A model generated the notes under the pieces. The model saw only the letters and a list, made by a program, of their open reading frames with translations. It made no database searches and had not been told where the DNA came from. Below are positions 36,790-45,349 of a stretch of DNA of 64,000 bases, in pieces; within the stretch, counting starts at the first letter, position 1; each line of letters starts with the position of its first letter. This stretch comes from Phycisphaerae bacterium (GTDB taxonomy: Bacteria; Planctomycetota; Phycisphaerae; Phycisphaerales; Phycisphaeraceae), in NCBI GenBank assembly GCA_030425705.1, contig JAUHZU010000001.1:186001-250000 (forward strand), in the 5' to 3' direction. A program made the position numbers and the translations under genes.

Positions 36790-37728
36790 TTAGTCTGCAT
36801 CTTCTCCGTTGTTGCTTGTCACCCACGCAAACAGGTTCAGCGCGAGCTGGGCGTTGTCGAAGCGGGTGAGGTCCGTGCCGGCTCCGCCTTCGTTGAAGAA
36901 GGTGTTGCGGTCGAAGTAGCCGATGAGCCGGCCTTCGCCGATGGTGGCGGCGAGGAGGACGGCGTCGCGGCCGGTGGCGGGGGTGGTGGGGCCCAGCCGG
37001 CGGTCGCCGAAGGGGCCGTGGTTGCGGCGGACGTTCCCCTTGGCGGCGACGAGGATGTCGACGCGGACGCCCTCGGGCTGCTCGTCCTGGACGGTGATGG
37101 GGGTGACGCCCTCGCCGTCGAACCGGTCGACGCCCGCGAGCAGGGGGTGGTCGGGCAGGAGGTAGTCGCCCCGGTCGCGGTCGAGGGTGTACGTGCCGTG
37201 GTCCTGGTTGACGGTGAGGCCGAAGCGTTCGAGGAACGGGCGGTCGGACTCGGGGGCGTCGGCCCAGTCGGAGCCGAAGTTGGTATCGCTGATGAAGACC
37301 GCGCCGCCGCCGTCGCGGAGGTACTGCTCGATGGCGTCGGCCTGCGCGTCGCTGTAGCGGGCGTTGTTGGAGGCGAAGACGATGGCGTCGTACCGGGAGA
37401 GGTCCATGTCGGCGAAGTCGATGGGCCGGCCGTGTGACTGGCCCTCGGTGCTGCCGGGCTCGACGGTTTCGGTGATCTGGGTGAGGGTGTAGCCGTGCTC
37501 GGTGAGGAGGTCGGCGAGCTGCTTCCAGCCGTGGTTGCCCGGGGCGGTGTTGTCGTTGTCGATGCCGGCGAGCTGCTCGGTGCGTTGCGCATCGTTGCGG
37601 GCTTCGAGGAACCCGCCGCTGCGTTCGGCCCCGCGGACGAAGAGGATGTGCTGGGCGGCGGCCGCGGGGGTGAGGAAGGGGCAGAGCGCGGCGGCGAGGA
37701 GGAGCAGCAGGGGGGTGCGGTGGGGCAT
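36790..37728 (-). CDS. Exported class I glutamine-amidotransferase-like (DUF4159/ThuA-like) protein
   Basis: A 312-residue exported protein (signal peptide LLLLLAAALCPFLTPAAAA, then QHILFVRGAER). The body resembles flavodoxin/GATase1-like domains found in planctomycete ThuA-type proteins: DLLTEHGYTLTQI, YDAIVFASNNARYS, AIEQYLRDGGGAVFISDT, and GEGRLIGYFDRNTFFN near the end. The catalytic cysteine of true amidotransferases is absent at the nucleophile turn (FASNN). A carbohydrate-related role would be inference. Confidence 0.6.
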   Translation of the reverse strand: MPHRTPLLLLLAAALCPFLTPAAAAQHILFVRGAERSGGFLEARNDAQRTEQLAGIDNDNTAPGNHGWKQLADLLTEHGYTLTQITETVEPGSTEGQSHGRPIDFADMDLSRYDAIVFASNNARYSDAQADAIEQYLRDGGGAVFISDTNFGSDWADAPESDRPFLERFGLTVNQDHGTYTLDRDRGDYLLPDHPLLAGVDRFDGEGVTPITVQDEQPEGVRVDILVAAKGNVRRNHGPFGDRRLGPTTPATGRDAVLLAATIGEGRLIGYFDRNTFFNEGGAGTDLTRFDNAQLALNLFAWVTSNNGEDAD

Positions 37729-37783
37729 GGTCCTATCTTACGGCGGGCGGGTGGCTGGGGCGGGATGGGATACACTCGTACCC

Positions 37784-38449
37784 ATGCAGACGCCGGGCTA
37801 CACCAAAGCGCACTGGGGGATCGTCCTGGCGACGGCGGGGTACCTGCTGGCGGCGGCGGTGGGGGCGTTCGTCACGGGCAACGGGGAGTTTGTGTTCTAC
37901 CTGGTGGTGATGGTCGTGCTGTGCGCGGCGGTGGGGTGGATCGATCGGCGGGTGGGGTTTTCGGTGGGGGTGCTGGCGGCGTTGTCGGCGTGGGGCGCGA
38001 TGCACATGGCCGGGGGGCTGCTGCCCGTGCCCGAAAGCTGGCCGATCAACGGCGACCAGCGGGTGGTGTATTCGTGGTGGGTGCTGCCGGCGGTGTGGGG
38101 GGAGGATGGGAAGGTGGTGTGGGGGATCAAGTACGACCACGTGACGCACGCGTACGGGTTCGGTGTGACGTGCTGGGCGTGCTGGGAGGGGCTGCGCGCG
38201 GCGATGCGGGGCCAGGCATCCGACGCGACGGACGCGGGCCGCGTGATCCGCCCGACGTTCGGCCTGGTGGTGCTGTGCGTGGTGGGGGCGTTGGGCTTTG
38301 GGGCGCTCAACGAGGTGGTGGAGTTTGTCGCGACAATGCTCGGCCCGACGAACGTGGGTGGCTACGAAAACACGGGCTGGGACCTGGTGTCGAACACCGT
38401 CGGTGCCGTCGTCGCGGGCGCGGCGGTGTGGGTGTGGGGGAAGCGGTAA
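37784..38449 (+). CDS. DUF2238 (YjdF)-like integral membrane protein
   Basis: A 221-residue protein with about six TM helices (for example 12-30, 34-52, 54-72 and 155-180). Conserved polar positions typical of the DUF2238/YjdF group are visible: DHVTHAYGFGV, LNEVVEF and YENTGWDLVSNTVGA. The start MQTPGYTKAHWG is chosen because it immediately precedes the first TM helix. Its TAA stop overlaps the ATG of the next small gene by one base. Biochemical role unknown. Confidence 0.65.
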   Translation: MQTPGYTKAHWGIVLATAGYLLAAAVGAFVTGNGEFVFYLVVMVVLCAAVGWIDRRVGFSVGVLAALSAWGAMHMAGGLLPVPESWPINGDQRVVYSWWVLPAVWGEDGKVVWGIKYDHVTHAYGFGVTCWACWEGLRAAMRGQASDATDAGRVIRPTFGLVVLCVVGALGFGALNEVVEFVATMLGPTNVGGYENTGWDLVSNTVGAVVAGAAVWVWGKR

Positions 38450-38652
38450 TGATCGATCTAATCGTGATGCTGTTCTTGGCGTTTCTGGAAATGGCTGTCC
38501 GCGTTGTGTTTGTCGTTATTGTGGTTTTTCTTGCGCCGCCGGTGGCTCTATACGTAGTTTGGCGAAGACCCGCCCGGCCAATATGGCCAGAGTTTTGTAC
38601 GCTCTATCGCGAGTGGCTGGGCCGGGCCATTCACCTGTCGTTTGGAGCGTGA
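38449..38652 (+). CDS. Small membrane protein coupled to the DUF2238 gene
   Basis: A 67-residue protein starting at ATG overlapping the previous stop (TAATG). One long or two short hydrophobic segments (MIDLIVMLFLAFLEMAV and VVFVVIVVFLAPPVALYVV) are followed by a cytoplasmic-type basic tail. The overlap argues for translational coupling. Function unknown. Confidence 0.5.
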   Translation: MIDLIVMLFLAFLEMAVRVVFVVIVVFLAPPVALYVVWRRPARPIWPEFCTLYREWLGRAIHLSFGA

Positions 38653-38704
38653 TCCAGCAGGGATAACGCCCGCTGAAGCGAACTTTGCCGCGGCAAGCGA
38701 CAGT

Positions 38705-38752
38705 CAGGCATGCCTGTCTTGCGGGGAGCATCACACAGGCAGGATGCCTGTG
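38705..38752. repeat. Palindromic repeat pair of the CAGGCA...TGCCTG type
   Basis: Two palindromes lie here: CAGGCATGCCTG (38705-38716) and CACAGGCA gga TGCCTGTG (38734-38752). A related element (CACAGGCA tcg TGCCTG) occurs at 62543-62559. Such short dispersed palindromes between genes look like a REP-like family of this genome. No gene is present in 38653-38760. Confidence 0.55.
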
Positions 38753-38760
38753 CCACCGTG

Positions 38761-39660
38761 TTAGTCGAGTTCGATCTCGAACGTGTAGCCGTCGCCGGTG
38801 GGCTGGTTGGGCTCGATGGTGGCGAGGTCGGCGTGGCCGTCGAGGTAGGTCATGGCGGACTGGTTGGGTCGGCCGAAGTCGGCCTCGACGACGGGCAGGC
38901 CCGAGGACCAGGGGGTGAGGATGACGTCGGCGACCTGGTCGTGGTAGAGGACGAAGTTGGACGGGTCCAGGCCGGTGCTGGTGCGGAAGCGTCGGTGCCC
39001 GAGCTCGAAGGCCTCGTCGTAGGAGTAGCCGGCGTTATCGAGCTGGAGCAGCCACTTCATGTTCGAGTGGTAGGAGGTGCCGACGTCGTCGTAGCTGCTG
39101 ACACCGTCGGTGGTGTTGGGCCAGTTGCGTTGCATAGTGCGTGCATCGCGTGGCGAGCGGAAGACCTCGAGCTCGATGGGGGTGCGTTGGCTGTTGTTGG
39201 CGGGGTTCTGCGGGCCGTTGTAGCCGGATGCGCCGGTGACATCGGGGTGGAGGTTCTCGGTGTAGACGTAGGGGTTGATGGGGCGGGCATCGGGCGCGAG
39301 GTCGAAGTAGCCCAGGGAGCGGGTGGCCCAGTAGGGGTCGGCGAACTTGCCGCCGAAGGACCAGGAGCACCAGCCGACGGTGGAGACCGACGAGCCGAAG
39401 CCCCGGCCGACGGGGGTGATGGGGGGCGAGCCCTTGAAGTCGGCGGCGTAGGCCCCGGAGCCGATGCCGATCTGGCGGAGGTTGGAGAGGGTCTGCGCGA
39501 GCTGGGCAGACTTGCGGCTGGCGCTGAGCGCGGGCAGGAGGATGGAGATCAGCAGCGCGATGATGGAGATGACCACCAGCAACTCGACGAGCGTGAAGCC
39601 GGCGGGGCGCAGCCGCTGTGTGGTCCGCGGGGCACGGTGGACGGGGTGAGTTAGAAGCAA
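38761..39660 (-). CDS. Pseudopilin-like protein with type II secretion/prepilin N-terminal signal
   Basis: A 299-residue protein beginning at TTG (39658-39660), 7 bases after GGAG. It has a basic leader (RTTQRLRPA), then [17 protein letters not shown], the class III prepilin peptidase site followed by the hydrophobic helix. The C-terminal part is the large beta domain of planctomycete prepilin-like proteins, ending with an [12 protein letters not shown] segment (the common D-G-H motif). Phycisphaerae encode many such proteins; individual roles are unknown. Confidence 0.88.
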   Translation of the reverse strand: MLLTHPVHRAPRTTQRLRPAGFTLVELLVVISIIALLISILLPALSASRKSAQLAQTLSNLRQIGIGSGAYAADFKGSPPITPVGRGFGSSVSTVGWCSWSFGGKFADPYWATRSLGYFDLAPDARPINPYVYTENLHPDVTGASGYNGPQNPANNSQRTPIELEVFRSPRDARTMQRNWPNTTDGVSSYDDVGTSYHSNMKWLLQLDNAGYSYDEAFELGHRRFRTSTGLDPSNFVLYHDQVADVILTPWSSGLPVVEADFGRPNQSAMTYLDGHADLATIEPNQPTGDGYTFEIELD

Positions 39661-39783
39661 GATGGGGCTCCGGCCGGAGTCGGCGGGGGGAGAGATGAGA
39701 AAGAGGAGACATTCGTAGTGTACGACGAATCAGGGGAAATGTGTAGGGGAAAACATGGACCTGCCGCGGTCAGCAATGGCATG

Positions 39784-39810
39784 AAAAAGCCCCGCGGTGG
39801 GCGCGGGGCT
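39784..39810 (-). terminator. Rho-independent terminator of the CAP-domain gene
   Basis: On the minus strand AGCCCCGCG and CGCGGGGCT form a 9-bp stem with a CCCAC loop, followed by five T residues, 27 bases after the CAP gene stop. Confidence 0.85.
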
Positions 39811-39836
39811 GGGTGGGGTTTGATTTGGGGATGGGG

Positions 39837-40802
39837 TCAGCGGCCGAAGAGCTGGGTGTAGTGCTTGCCGTGGGTGCCCAGGCCGATGCGGTTGTGGCCC
39901 TGGCCCATCATGTTTTTGAGGTGGCCGGGGGAGTACCACCAGCCCTGGGTAGCCTGGAGCTCGTTGCCGTAGCCCGCGGCGATGTTCTCGCCCGAGGCGG
40001 TGGTGCCGAAGTTCTCGGCCCGTTTCCAGGGGGTCTCCTTGCCGGGGACGGGCGAGTCGTGGGCGAAGAAGCCGAGGGTAGCCATGTCGTTGGAGTGGTC
40101 CCGGCCGGCCTCGACGAGCTTGAAGTCGACGGCGAGGGGGTTGAGCCCGAGGACCATGCGGAGGCGGTTGCAGCGGTCGATGCCGTCGCACTCGCCGGTC
40201 ATGCCGTACTGCTCGGTGTTGCGGTACTCGATGTTGCCGGCGATGACCTCGCGGTCGCGGTTGTTGGCGGCGAGGGCGTACTGGATGGCGATCTCTTCGA
40301 TCCAGTCGACGTCGTTGCCGTTGCCCGGGGCGATCTGCCGGCGGAGGGCGAGCAGGTCGGCGTTGACGGCGTAGAGCTGCTCCTGGGTGGGGACGAGCAG
40401 CTCTTCGAGACGGTTGTAGATCGGGTCGAGCTCCTGCTGGACCATGGCCTTGGTGAGGTTGGGCCGGTCGATGATCGCGCGGGCCTCGTCGCGGAGTTGC
40501 TGGACCTGCTGGGGGTCGGCGCGGCGGGCCTTGGCTTCGACGGCGGCCATCGCGGTGCGGCGCGCGGCGCCGAGGTACTGCTGGTAGGCCTGACGGAGGC
40601 GGGACTGCTCCTCGAGGCGCTCGCGGTGCTCGCGCTCGGCGGCGGCCTGGGCGCGGGCCTCACGGGCCGCGACCTCTTCCTCGCCCAGCGTCTGGATCAG
40701 GTCGATCTCGGTCTCGCCCTGCGCGGCAGCGGGGGGGCAGAGTGAGAGGCAGACGGCACACGCCAGCAGCATCGCCAAAAGACTTGGCCGGACAAATGCC
40801 AT
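39837..40802 (-). CDS. Exported CAP-domain (SCP/PR-1-like) protein
   Basis: A 321-residue exported protein with signal peptide (LLACAVCLSLCPPAAAQ). A long coiled-coil segment (about 30-130, rich in E, R, A, Q) precedes the C-terminal CAP domain: RDHSNDMATLGFFAHDSP, SGENIAAGY and WYSPGHLKNMM...RIGLG, which contain the His/Glu/Ser/His cavity residues of the family. CAP proteins bind small molecules or act in the envelope; the specific role here is unknown. Confidence 0.85.
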   Translation of the reverse strand: MAFVRPSLLAMLLACAVCLSLCPPAAAQGETEIDLIQTLGEEEVAAREARAQAAAEREHRERLEEQSRLRQAYQQYLGAARRTAMAAVEAKARRADPQQVQQLRDEARAIIDRPNLTKAMVQQELDPIYNRLEELLVPTQEQLYAVNADLLALRRQIAPGNGNDVDWIEEIAIQYALAANNRDREVIAGNIEYRNTEQYGMTGECDGIDRCNRLRMVLGLNPLAVDFKLVEAGRDHSNDMATLGFFAHDSPVPGKETPWKRAENFGTTASGENIAAGYGNELQATQGWWYSPGHLKNMMGQGHNRIGLGTHGKHYTQLFGR

Positions 40803-41014
40803 GAGGAACTCCGTGGGGCTGGGGTTGGCGGAACAGGCGGGACGGAACGTAGCAGCCCCTTTATACTATCGTCCACGCGGGCCCCCGCCTAGCCCCCGCC
40901 CGCGGATTGGTGGCGATGATCGGGGTGTAGCGTGCGGTGGGTGATTCCACTCCGCTGCATCACGCGGTCTCCGCACCGGGCACGCCGATACCTCCCCGAA
41001 CCCGGAGCCCTCCC

Positions 41015-43192
41015 TTGGCCGATGTGACCTGCCCCTACTGTGGTACGACCCAGCAGGACAGCGTTCGGTGCGGTGCCTGCGGGGGGTACTTCGAGCCGCT
41101 GAGCCGAGATGCGACGCAGTTGGCGATGGGCCCGTGGTACATCCGCGACGAGGCGAAACCGTTTATGCCCGGGTTCAGCACCGAGGTGCTCCGGCACCAG
41201 GCCATGGCCGGCCGGATCAAGGCCGACACGGTCCTCCGCGGGCCGACGACGCACCAGTTCTGGATGCCCGCGGCGAGGGTGCCGGGGGTGTCGCGGCTGC
41301 TGGGGTTCTGCCACGCGTGCGCCGCGTCCGTCGCGCCGCACGCCAAGTCCTGTCCCCAATGCCAGGCCGACCTCACCCTGCCCGAAGAGGCAGACACGCT
41401 GGGGCTGAAGTTTACCACGGATGAATCAAGGGCCCAGGCGCAGCGCGAACTCGCCGCGCAGCGCAACCAGCCCCCGGCCAAGCCCGCCGCGCCGCGCACC
41501 GCACCGTCAAGTCCTGCCAGCCCGACATCGCCGCAGACGCCGCGTCCACAGACCGGCCAGGCCACACCGCCGCCGCGCGAGATCGTACGCGAGACGCCCG
41601 AACCGCCGACCACCACACACGAAACCGCCGGCTACACCGACCCGGCCGGACACGACATCGAAGAACTGTGGGACGCCGCGCCGGCCCACCGGCCGCGCCG
41701 TACGCGACGCGGCGGCGCCGACCCGATGGTCATCGGGCTCATCGCGGTGACCGTGTTGGCGGTGATCGTCGCCGGCTACTTCGCGATGAGCGCCGCGTCC
41801 AAGCAGCACGACAAGCAGATCGCCGACCAGACCCCGCCCCCCCAGCGCACCGGACCGGCCCAGCCCCAGCCGCAGGACCGGCCGACCCGCCCGGCACGCG
41901 ACCGCACCGATGACGAGGTCCAGGCCCTGCTCGCGCAGGTGCTCCCCGTGCTCGACCGGCTCAATCAGTCCGGTCTGCCCGCGCACCTGCACGAGGCCTA
42001 CGACACCCTCGCGGACAACGTAGACCGGGCCCAGGCCCTCCAGGCCGACGGCGACCTCAACGGCGCGTACCTCATCCTGGCCGAGGCCGACCGCGCCGCG
42101 GGGGTGCTCGACGTCGAGTTGGCCGAGTACGCCGCGAACATGGACGACCGCGCCGCCGCGACGGACATGCAGGCCGCGGCCTACCGGGCGCGCGAGCAGG
42201 CGCTGGCCGACGACGCCGAGCGCTGGGCCCCGCCGGACTGGGCGCTGGCCGAGGAAGCGCTCGCGCGCGGCGAAGAAGCGCTGGCGGTCGGTGACGCCGA
42301 GGGCCTGTACCTGGCGTACGAGGAGTTCCGCGGCGCGCAGTCCGACTTCGAGTACGCCCGGTCGCAGGCGTCGCTGGGCTTCCTCGCGGTGCAGGCCGGG
42401 GAGAAGCTCGACCAGCTGATCGCCGATAGCTTCAGCCCGCCGGAGTTCGCCGAGTTCGGCGGCGAGGCGTACCCGCAGATGCAGGCCCTCCGCGAACGCG
42501 GCCATCAGCACCTGGACGCCTACGAGTACTACGAAGCGCTCGACGCGTTCGAAACCGCTCAGCTCCGCCTCACCCAGGCCGAGCGCGGCGTCAAGCGGGC
42601 CTACGGCGTGAAGTTCTACGCCTTCGCCGCCGGCTACGCAGCGACCGACGCGCTCATCGCGATCGCCGCGGGCGACGGGCTGTCCAACGAGAAACGCGCC
42701 TTGGTGCGCGAGGCCTTCGACGACCTGTCCCTCGCCGACGACCCCGTCGACGCCGTGCCGGATGGCCCGACACCCGACTACACCGCCAGCGCACAGGCGC
42801 TGGTGACCCGGGCCCGCCAGGCCATCGCCGACGAGTTGGGCGCCGAAGCGCAGCTCAGCTACAGCATCGGCTTCCAGTTCCGCATCGTGCAGCAGACGCT
42901 CGACAACCCCCGGCTGAGCTCCGCGCACAGCCGGCGCATCGAACGCGCCCTCCACACCATCCAGACCCAGGCCAACGACGCCGGCTACAGCGGACAGATC
43001 CAGAACCTGCTCGACGCGTTCCAGCAGACCGTCCGTACCGCCAACGAGGGCGAGCCGCTCGAACGCGCCCGCGCCGAATGGCGCGACCTGATCATCCTGC
43101 TCCGCACCTACGAACAAGCCATGCCCATCGTCAACCCCGGGGCCGGCGACCTGCCCCCCGACCCCGAATTGTTCCCCGGCAGCGGGGACTAA
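41015..43192 (+). CDS. Zinc-ribbon membrane protein with coiled-coil extracytoplasmic region
   Basis: A 725-residue protein. TTG at 41015, 8 bases after GGAG, is taken as the start; GTG at 40937 or 41024 are alternatives. The cytoplasmic N-terminus has two zinc ribbons, CPYCGTTQQDSVRCGACG (residues 5-22) and CHACAASVAPHAKSCPQC (about 95-115), with a GYF/DUF4339-like stretch (GPWYIRDEAKPFMPG) between them. A Pro/Ala-rich linker leads to one TM helix (MVIGLIAVTVLAVIVAGYF). The C-terminal 450 residues are helical repeats. It might link a cytoplasmic sensor to an envelope scaffold. No known family covers the whole protein. Confidence 0.65.
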   Translation: MADVTCPYCGTTQQDSVRCGACGGYFEPLSRDATQLAMGPWYIRDEAKPFMPGFSTEVLRHQAMAGRIKADTVLRGPTTHQFWMPAARVPGVSRLLGFCHACAASVAPHAKSCPQCQADLTLPEEADTLGLKFTTDESRAQAQRELAAQRNQPPAKPAAPRTAPSSPASPTSPQTPRPQTGQATPPPREIVRETPEPPTTTHETAGYTDPAGHDIEELWDAAPAHRPRRTRRGGADPMVIGLIAVTVLAVIVAGYFAMSAASKQHDKQIADQTPPPQRTGPAQPQPQDRPTRPARDRTDDEVQALLAQVLPVLDRLNQSGLPAHLHEAYDTLADNVDRAQALQADGDLNGAYLILAEADRAAGVLDVELAEYAANMDDRAAATDMQAAAYRAREQALADDAERWAPPDWALAEEALARGEEALAVGDAEGLYLAYEEFRGAQSDFEYARSQASLGFLAVQAGEKLDQLIADSFSPPEFAEFGGEAYPQMQALRERGHQHLDAYEYYEALDAFETAQLRLTQAERGVKRAYGVKFYAFAAGYAATDALIAIAAGDGLSNEKRALVREAFDDLSLADDPVDAVPDGPTPDYTASAQALVTRARQAIADELGAEAQLSYSIGFQFRIVQQTLDNPRLSSAHSRRIERALHTIQTQANDAGYSGQIQNLLDAFQQTVRTANEGEPLERARAEWRDLIILLRTYEQAMPIVNPGAGDLPPDPELFPGSGD

Positions 43193-43201
43193 GCACGCCA
43201 T

Positions 43202-43247
43202 AAAAAAGCCGGCCCGGGGCGTCCCACCAGACGCGCCGCGGGCCGGC
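43202..43247 (-). terminator. Terminator (minus strand; possibly bidirectional)
   Basis: GCCGGCCCG and CGGGCCGGC form a 9-bp outer stem with a GC-rich inner region. Reading on the minus strand, six T residues follow the stem, placing it 50 bases after the small HTH-like gene. Confidence 0.7.
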
Positions 43248-43297
43248 AACACGTGCGACCCGTCGTCACCGGCCGCACCTGCTGAGGGACTTGTTTC

Positions 43298-43576
43298 TTA
43301 AGACGCCGCCATCTCCTCGAACGCACGCTTCATCCCCTCGGCCGTGATCTCCGGCCGGGGCTCGTTGAGCCGTGCGCGGTACCGCTCCAGGTCCCGCACC
43401 CGCACCGCCCGTAGCACCCGGCCGTCGCTCGCGCGGAAGGTGTGCAGCCGCAGCCGCCCCGTGTTCACCGCACGCACCACCGCCATCGACGGCACGCCCA
43501 GCCGCCCCGGTACCCGCTCCAGCATCTCGTGCGGCCCGAGCATCGCCCGCCACTGCCCCAACGTCATCTGTGCCAT
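43298..43576 (-). CDS. Small HTH/excisionase-like protein (tentative)
   Basis: A 92-residue protein starting MAQMTLGQWRAM, 7 bases after GGAG; a GTG at 43603 would add nine residues. The core has a VPGRLGVPSMAVVRAVNTGRL helix-turn-helix like that of MerR/excisionase proteins, then a wing-like RASDGRVLRAVRVRDLERYRARL. It lacks a signal peptide. A DNA-binding role is inferred only from this pattern. Confidence 0.5.
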   Translation of the reverse strand: MAQMTLGQWRAMLGPHEMLERVPGRLGVPSMAVVRAVNTGRLRLHTFRASDGRVLRAVRVRDLERYRARLNEPRPEITAEGMKRAFEEMAAS

Positions 43577-43697
43577 CGCCGCGCTCCACGTGAAGTCTTC
43601 CACAACCCATCGGCGTATCGCCGCGTGGCTGCTGAGACATGGGTCCGCGGGCAGTTATCGGAATCCCCGCCCGGTTGCGTGGGCGGGGGGAATCGCC

Positions 43698-44666
43698 ATG
43701 ATGCCCGCGATGTTGTTGGCCCAGATCCATACTACGCACGCGCTTTTCGGCCTCGCGGCCGCGGCCACCGCCGCGATGTTCTGGGCCTGCGCGACGGTCA
43801 TGTACCGACGGATCGGCCGGGTCATGCCGCCGGTCCGTATGAATCTGACCAAGAACCTGCTCGCGACGGCGCTCCTGCTCGCGGTGGTCGGCGCGGTCGC
43901 GTGGCGGACGGGCGATGCGCCGTTCGCGCTCGCGGCCCCGCTGATGGCCCTGCTCGTCCTCAGCGGGGTGGTGGGCATCGGTATCGGCGACACGTGCTTC
44001 TTCGCCGCGCTCAACCGGATCGGCGCCCGCCGGACCCTGCTACTGTTCATGCTCGCGCCGGTCTGCACCGCGGCGCTGGCCTGGCCCGTGCTGGGCGAGT
44101 CGCTCGGGCCGCTGCAGGTGCTGGGCATCACGCTCACCGTCGCCGGCGTCGCGTGGGTCATCGCCGAGCGCAACCACGCCGCGTCCGACGGCCACGTCGA
44201 TGCGCTGGGCCTCGCCTTCGCCGCCGCCGCCGCGCTCTGCCAGGCCGGCGGCGCCCTCATGACCCGGCACGTCTTCGCCCACAGCACGATCGGCTCGGCC
44301 CCCAGCGCCGTTGTCCGCATCGTCGCGGGCTCGGCCATCCTCGTGCTCATGCTCCCGCTGGACCGCCGCTTCCCCGAGGCCGGCGGCAGCGACGCCAACC
44401 ACCCCGAGCGCCCCGGCCGCGGCAAGACCTGGCTGCTCCTGGGCCTCGCCATGTTCCTGGGCACCTTCCTGGGCATCTGGCTCCAGCAGGTCGCCTTCAA
44501 GAGCGACGCGAAGGTCGGCGTCGCCCAGACCCTGCTCTCGACCAGCCCGCTGTTTGTCCTGCCCATCGTCGCGGTGCTGGGCGACCCCGTCACCCGCCGC
44601 GCGGTGCTCGGCGCCGCTGTCTCGCTCCTCGGGGTCGCGCTGCTGTTCCTCCGCACCGGCGGTTGA
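43698..44666 (+). CDS. EamA/DMT-family transporter
   Basis: A 322-residue membrane protein with ten predicted TM helices in two EamA repeats (about 10-150 and 165-320). Characteristic stretches are FWACATVMYRRIG, GIGDTCFFAALNRIGARR near the end of repeat one, and VAQTLLSTSPLFVLPIVAVLG in repeat two. A GGGGG run precedes the start at 43698. Substrates of the family are small metabolites or amino acids; none can be assigned. Confidence 0.88.
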   Translation: MMPAMLLAQIHTTHALFGLAAAATAAMFWACATVMYRRIGRVMPPVRMNLTKNLLATALLLAVVGAVAWRTGDAPFALAAPLMALLVLSGVVGIGIGDTCFFAALNRIGARRTLLLFMLAPVCTAALAWPVLGESLGPLQVLGITLTVAGVAWVIAERNHAASDGHVDALGLAFAAAAALCQAGGALMTRHVFAHSTIGSAPSAVVRIVAGSAILVLMLPLDRRFPEAGGSDANHPERPGRGKTWLLLGLAMFLGTFLGIWLQQVAFKSDAKVGVAQTLLSTSPLFVLPIVAVLGDPVTRRAVLGAAVSLLGVALLFLRTGG

Positions 44667-44677
44667 CCCCGCCCGGT

Positions 44678-45349
44678 TCAGCCGCGGTACAGCAGGAACA
44701 TCCCCAGCCCGACGCAGAAGCAGAAGCAGCCGTACAGCGCGTGCTCGAGTGTCGCGAGCAGCAGCGACCGGTGCCGCAGGTAGGTGCGGGTAAACAGTAC
44801 GCCGCCGACGAACGTCAGCGCGAGCACGACCCAGTTGCCGAACATGACGTGGCCGAAGCTGAACAGCGCGGCGTTGAGGAGGATCATGCCCCAGCCCGCG
44901 CCGAGGATCGGGCGGTAGCGGTGGCAGAAGAACGCGCGGTAGATCAGGTTCTGCGGGTAGACCGACACCCACGGGTAGAACAGCATGATGATGACCCACA
45001 GCGCCGGGATCAGCCGGGGCACGGGGAAGAGCCCGGTCGGGAAGCGTTCGCCGCCGACGACCTGCCCCGCGATCAGGCCGTAGAGCCACAGCCCGACGAA
45101 GCACAGGATCAGCCAGCGGAGCACGACGACGCCGAACCGGTCGTACGCGGCGTGCAGGTTCCAGAGCTTCGTGCGGTCAAACCCCTTGTCCCGCAGCAGC
45201 GCGACCAGGCACAGGACACCCCCCAGCCACAGCAGCGGGAACAGCCCGGCCCCGCGCAGCACGGCGGGCACCAGCGCCAGCACCACCGGGCCGCCGACAA
45301 AGATCAGCAGCATCTCGGCCCAGAGCCAGGCGCGACGGGCCCGGCTCAC
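44678..45349 (-). CDS. CPBP/Abi-like membrane protein with substituted catalytic glutamate
   Basis: A 223-residue protein starting at GTG, overlapping the recQ stop by 4 bases. Seven or so TM helices. It matches the CPBP glutamic-protease fold: motif 1 is YPQNLIYRAFFCHRY, motif 2 FSFGHVMFG, motif 3 LEHALYG. In active members motif 1 has E before xxxR (PQE in this subgroup), but here the position is N, so proteolytic activity is doubtful. It may be a scaffold or binding protein. It is co-transcribed with recQ. Confidence 0.7.
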   Translation of the reverse strand: MSRARRAWLWAEMLLIFVGGPVVLALVPAVLRGAGLFPLLWLGGVLCLVALLRDKGFDRTKLWNLHAAYDRFGVVVLRWLILCFVGLWLYGLIAGQVVGGERFPTGLFPVPRLIPALWVIIMLFYPWVSVYPQNLIYRAFFCHRYRPILGAGWGMILLNAALFSFGHVMFGNWVVLALTFVGGVLFTRTYLRHRSLLLATLEHALYGCFCFCVGLGMFLLYRG

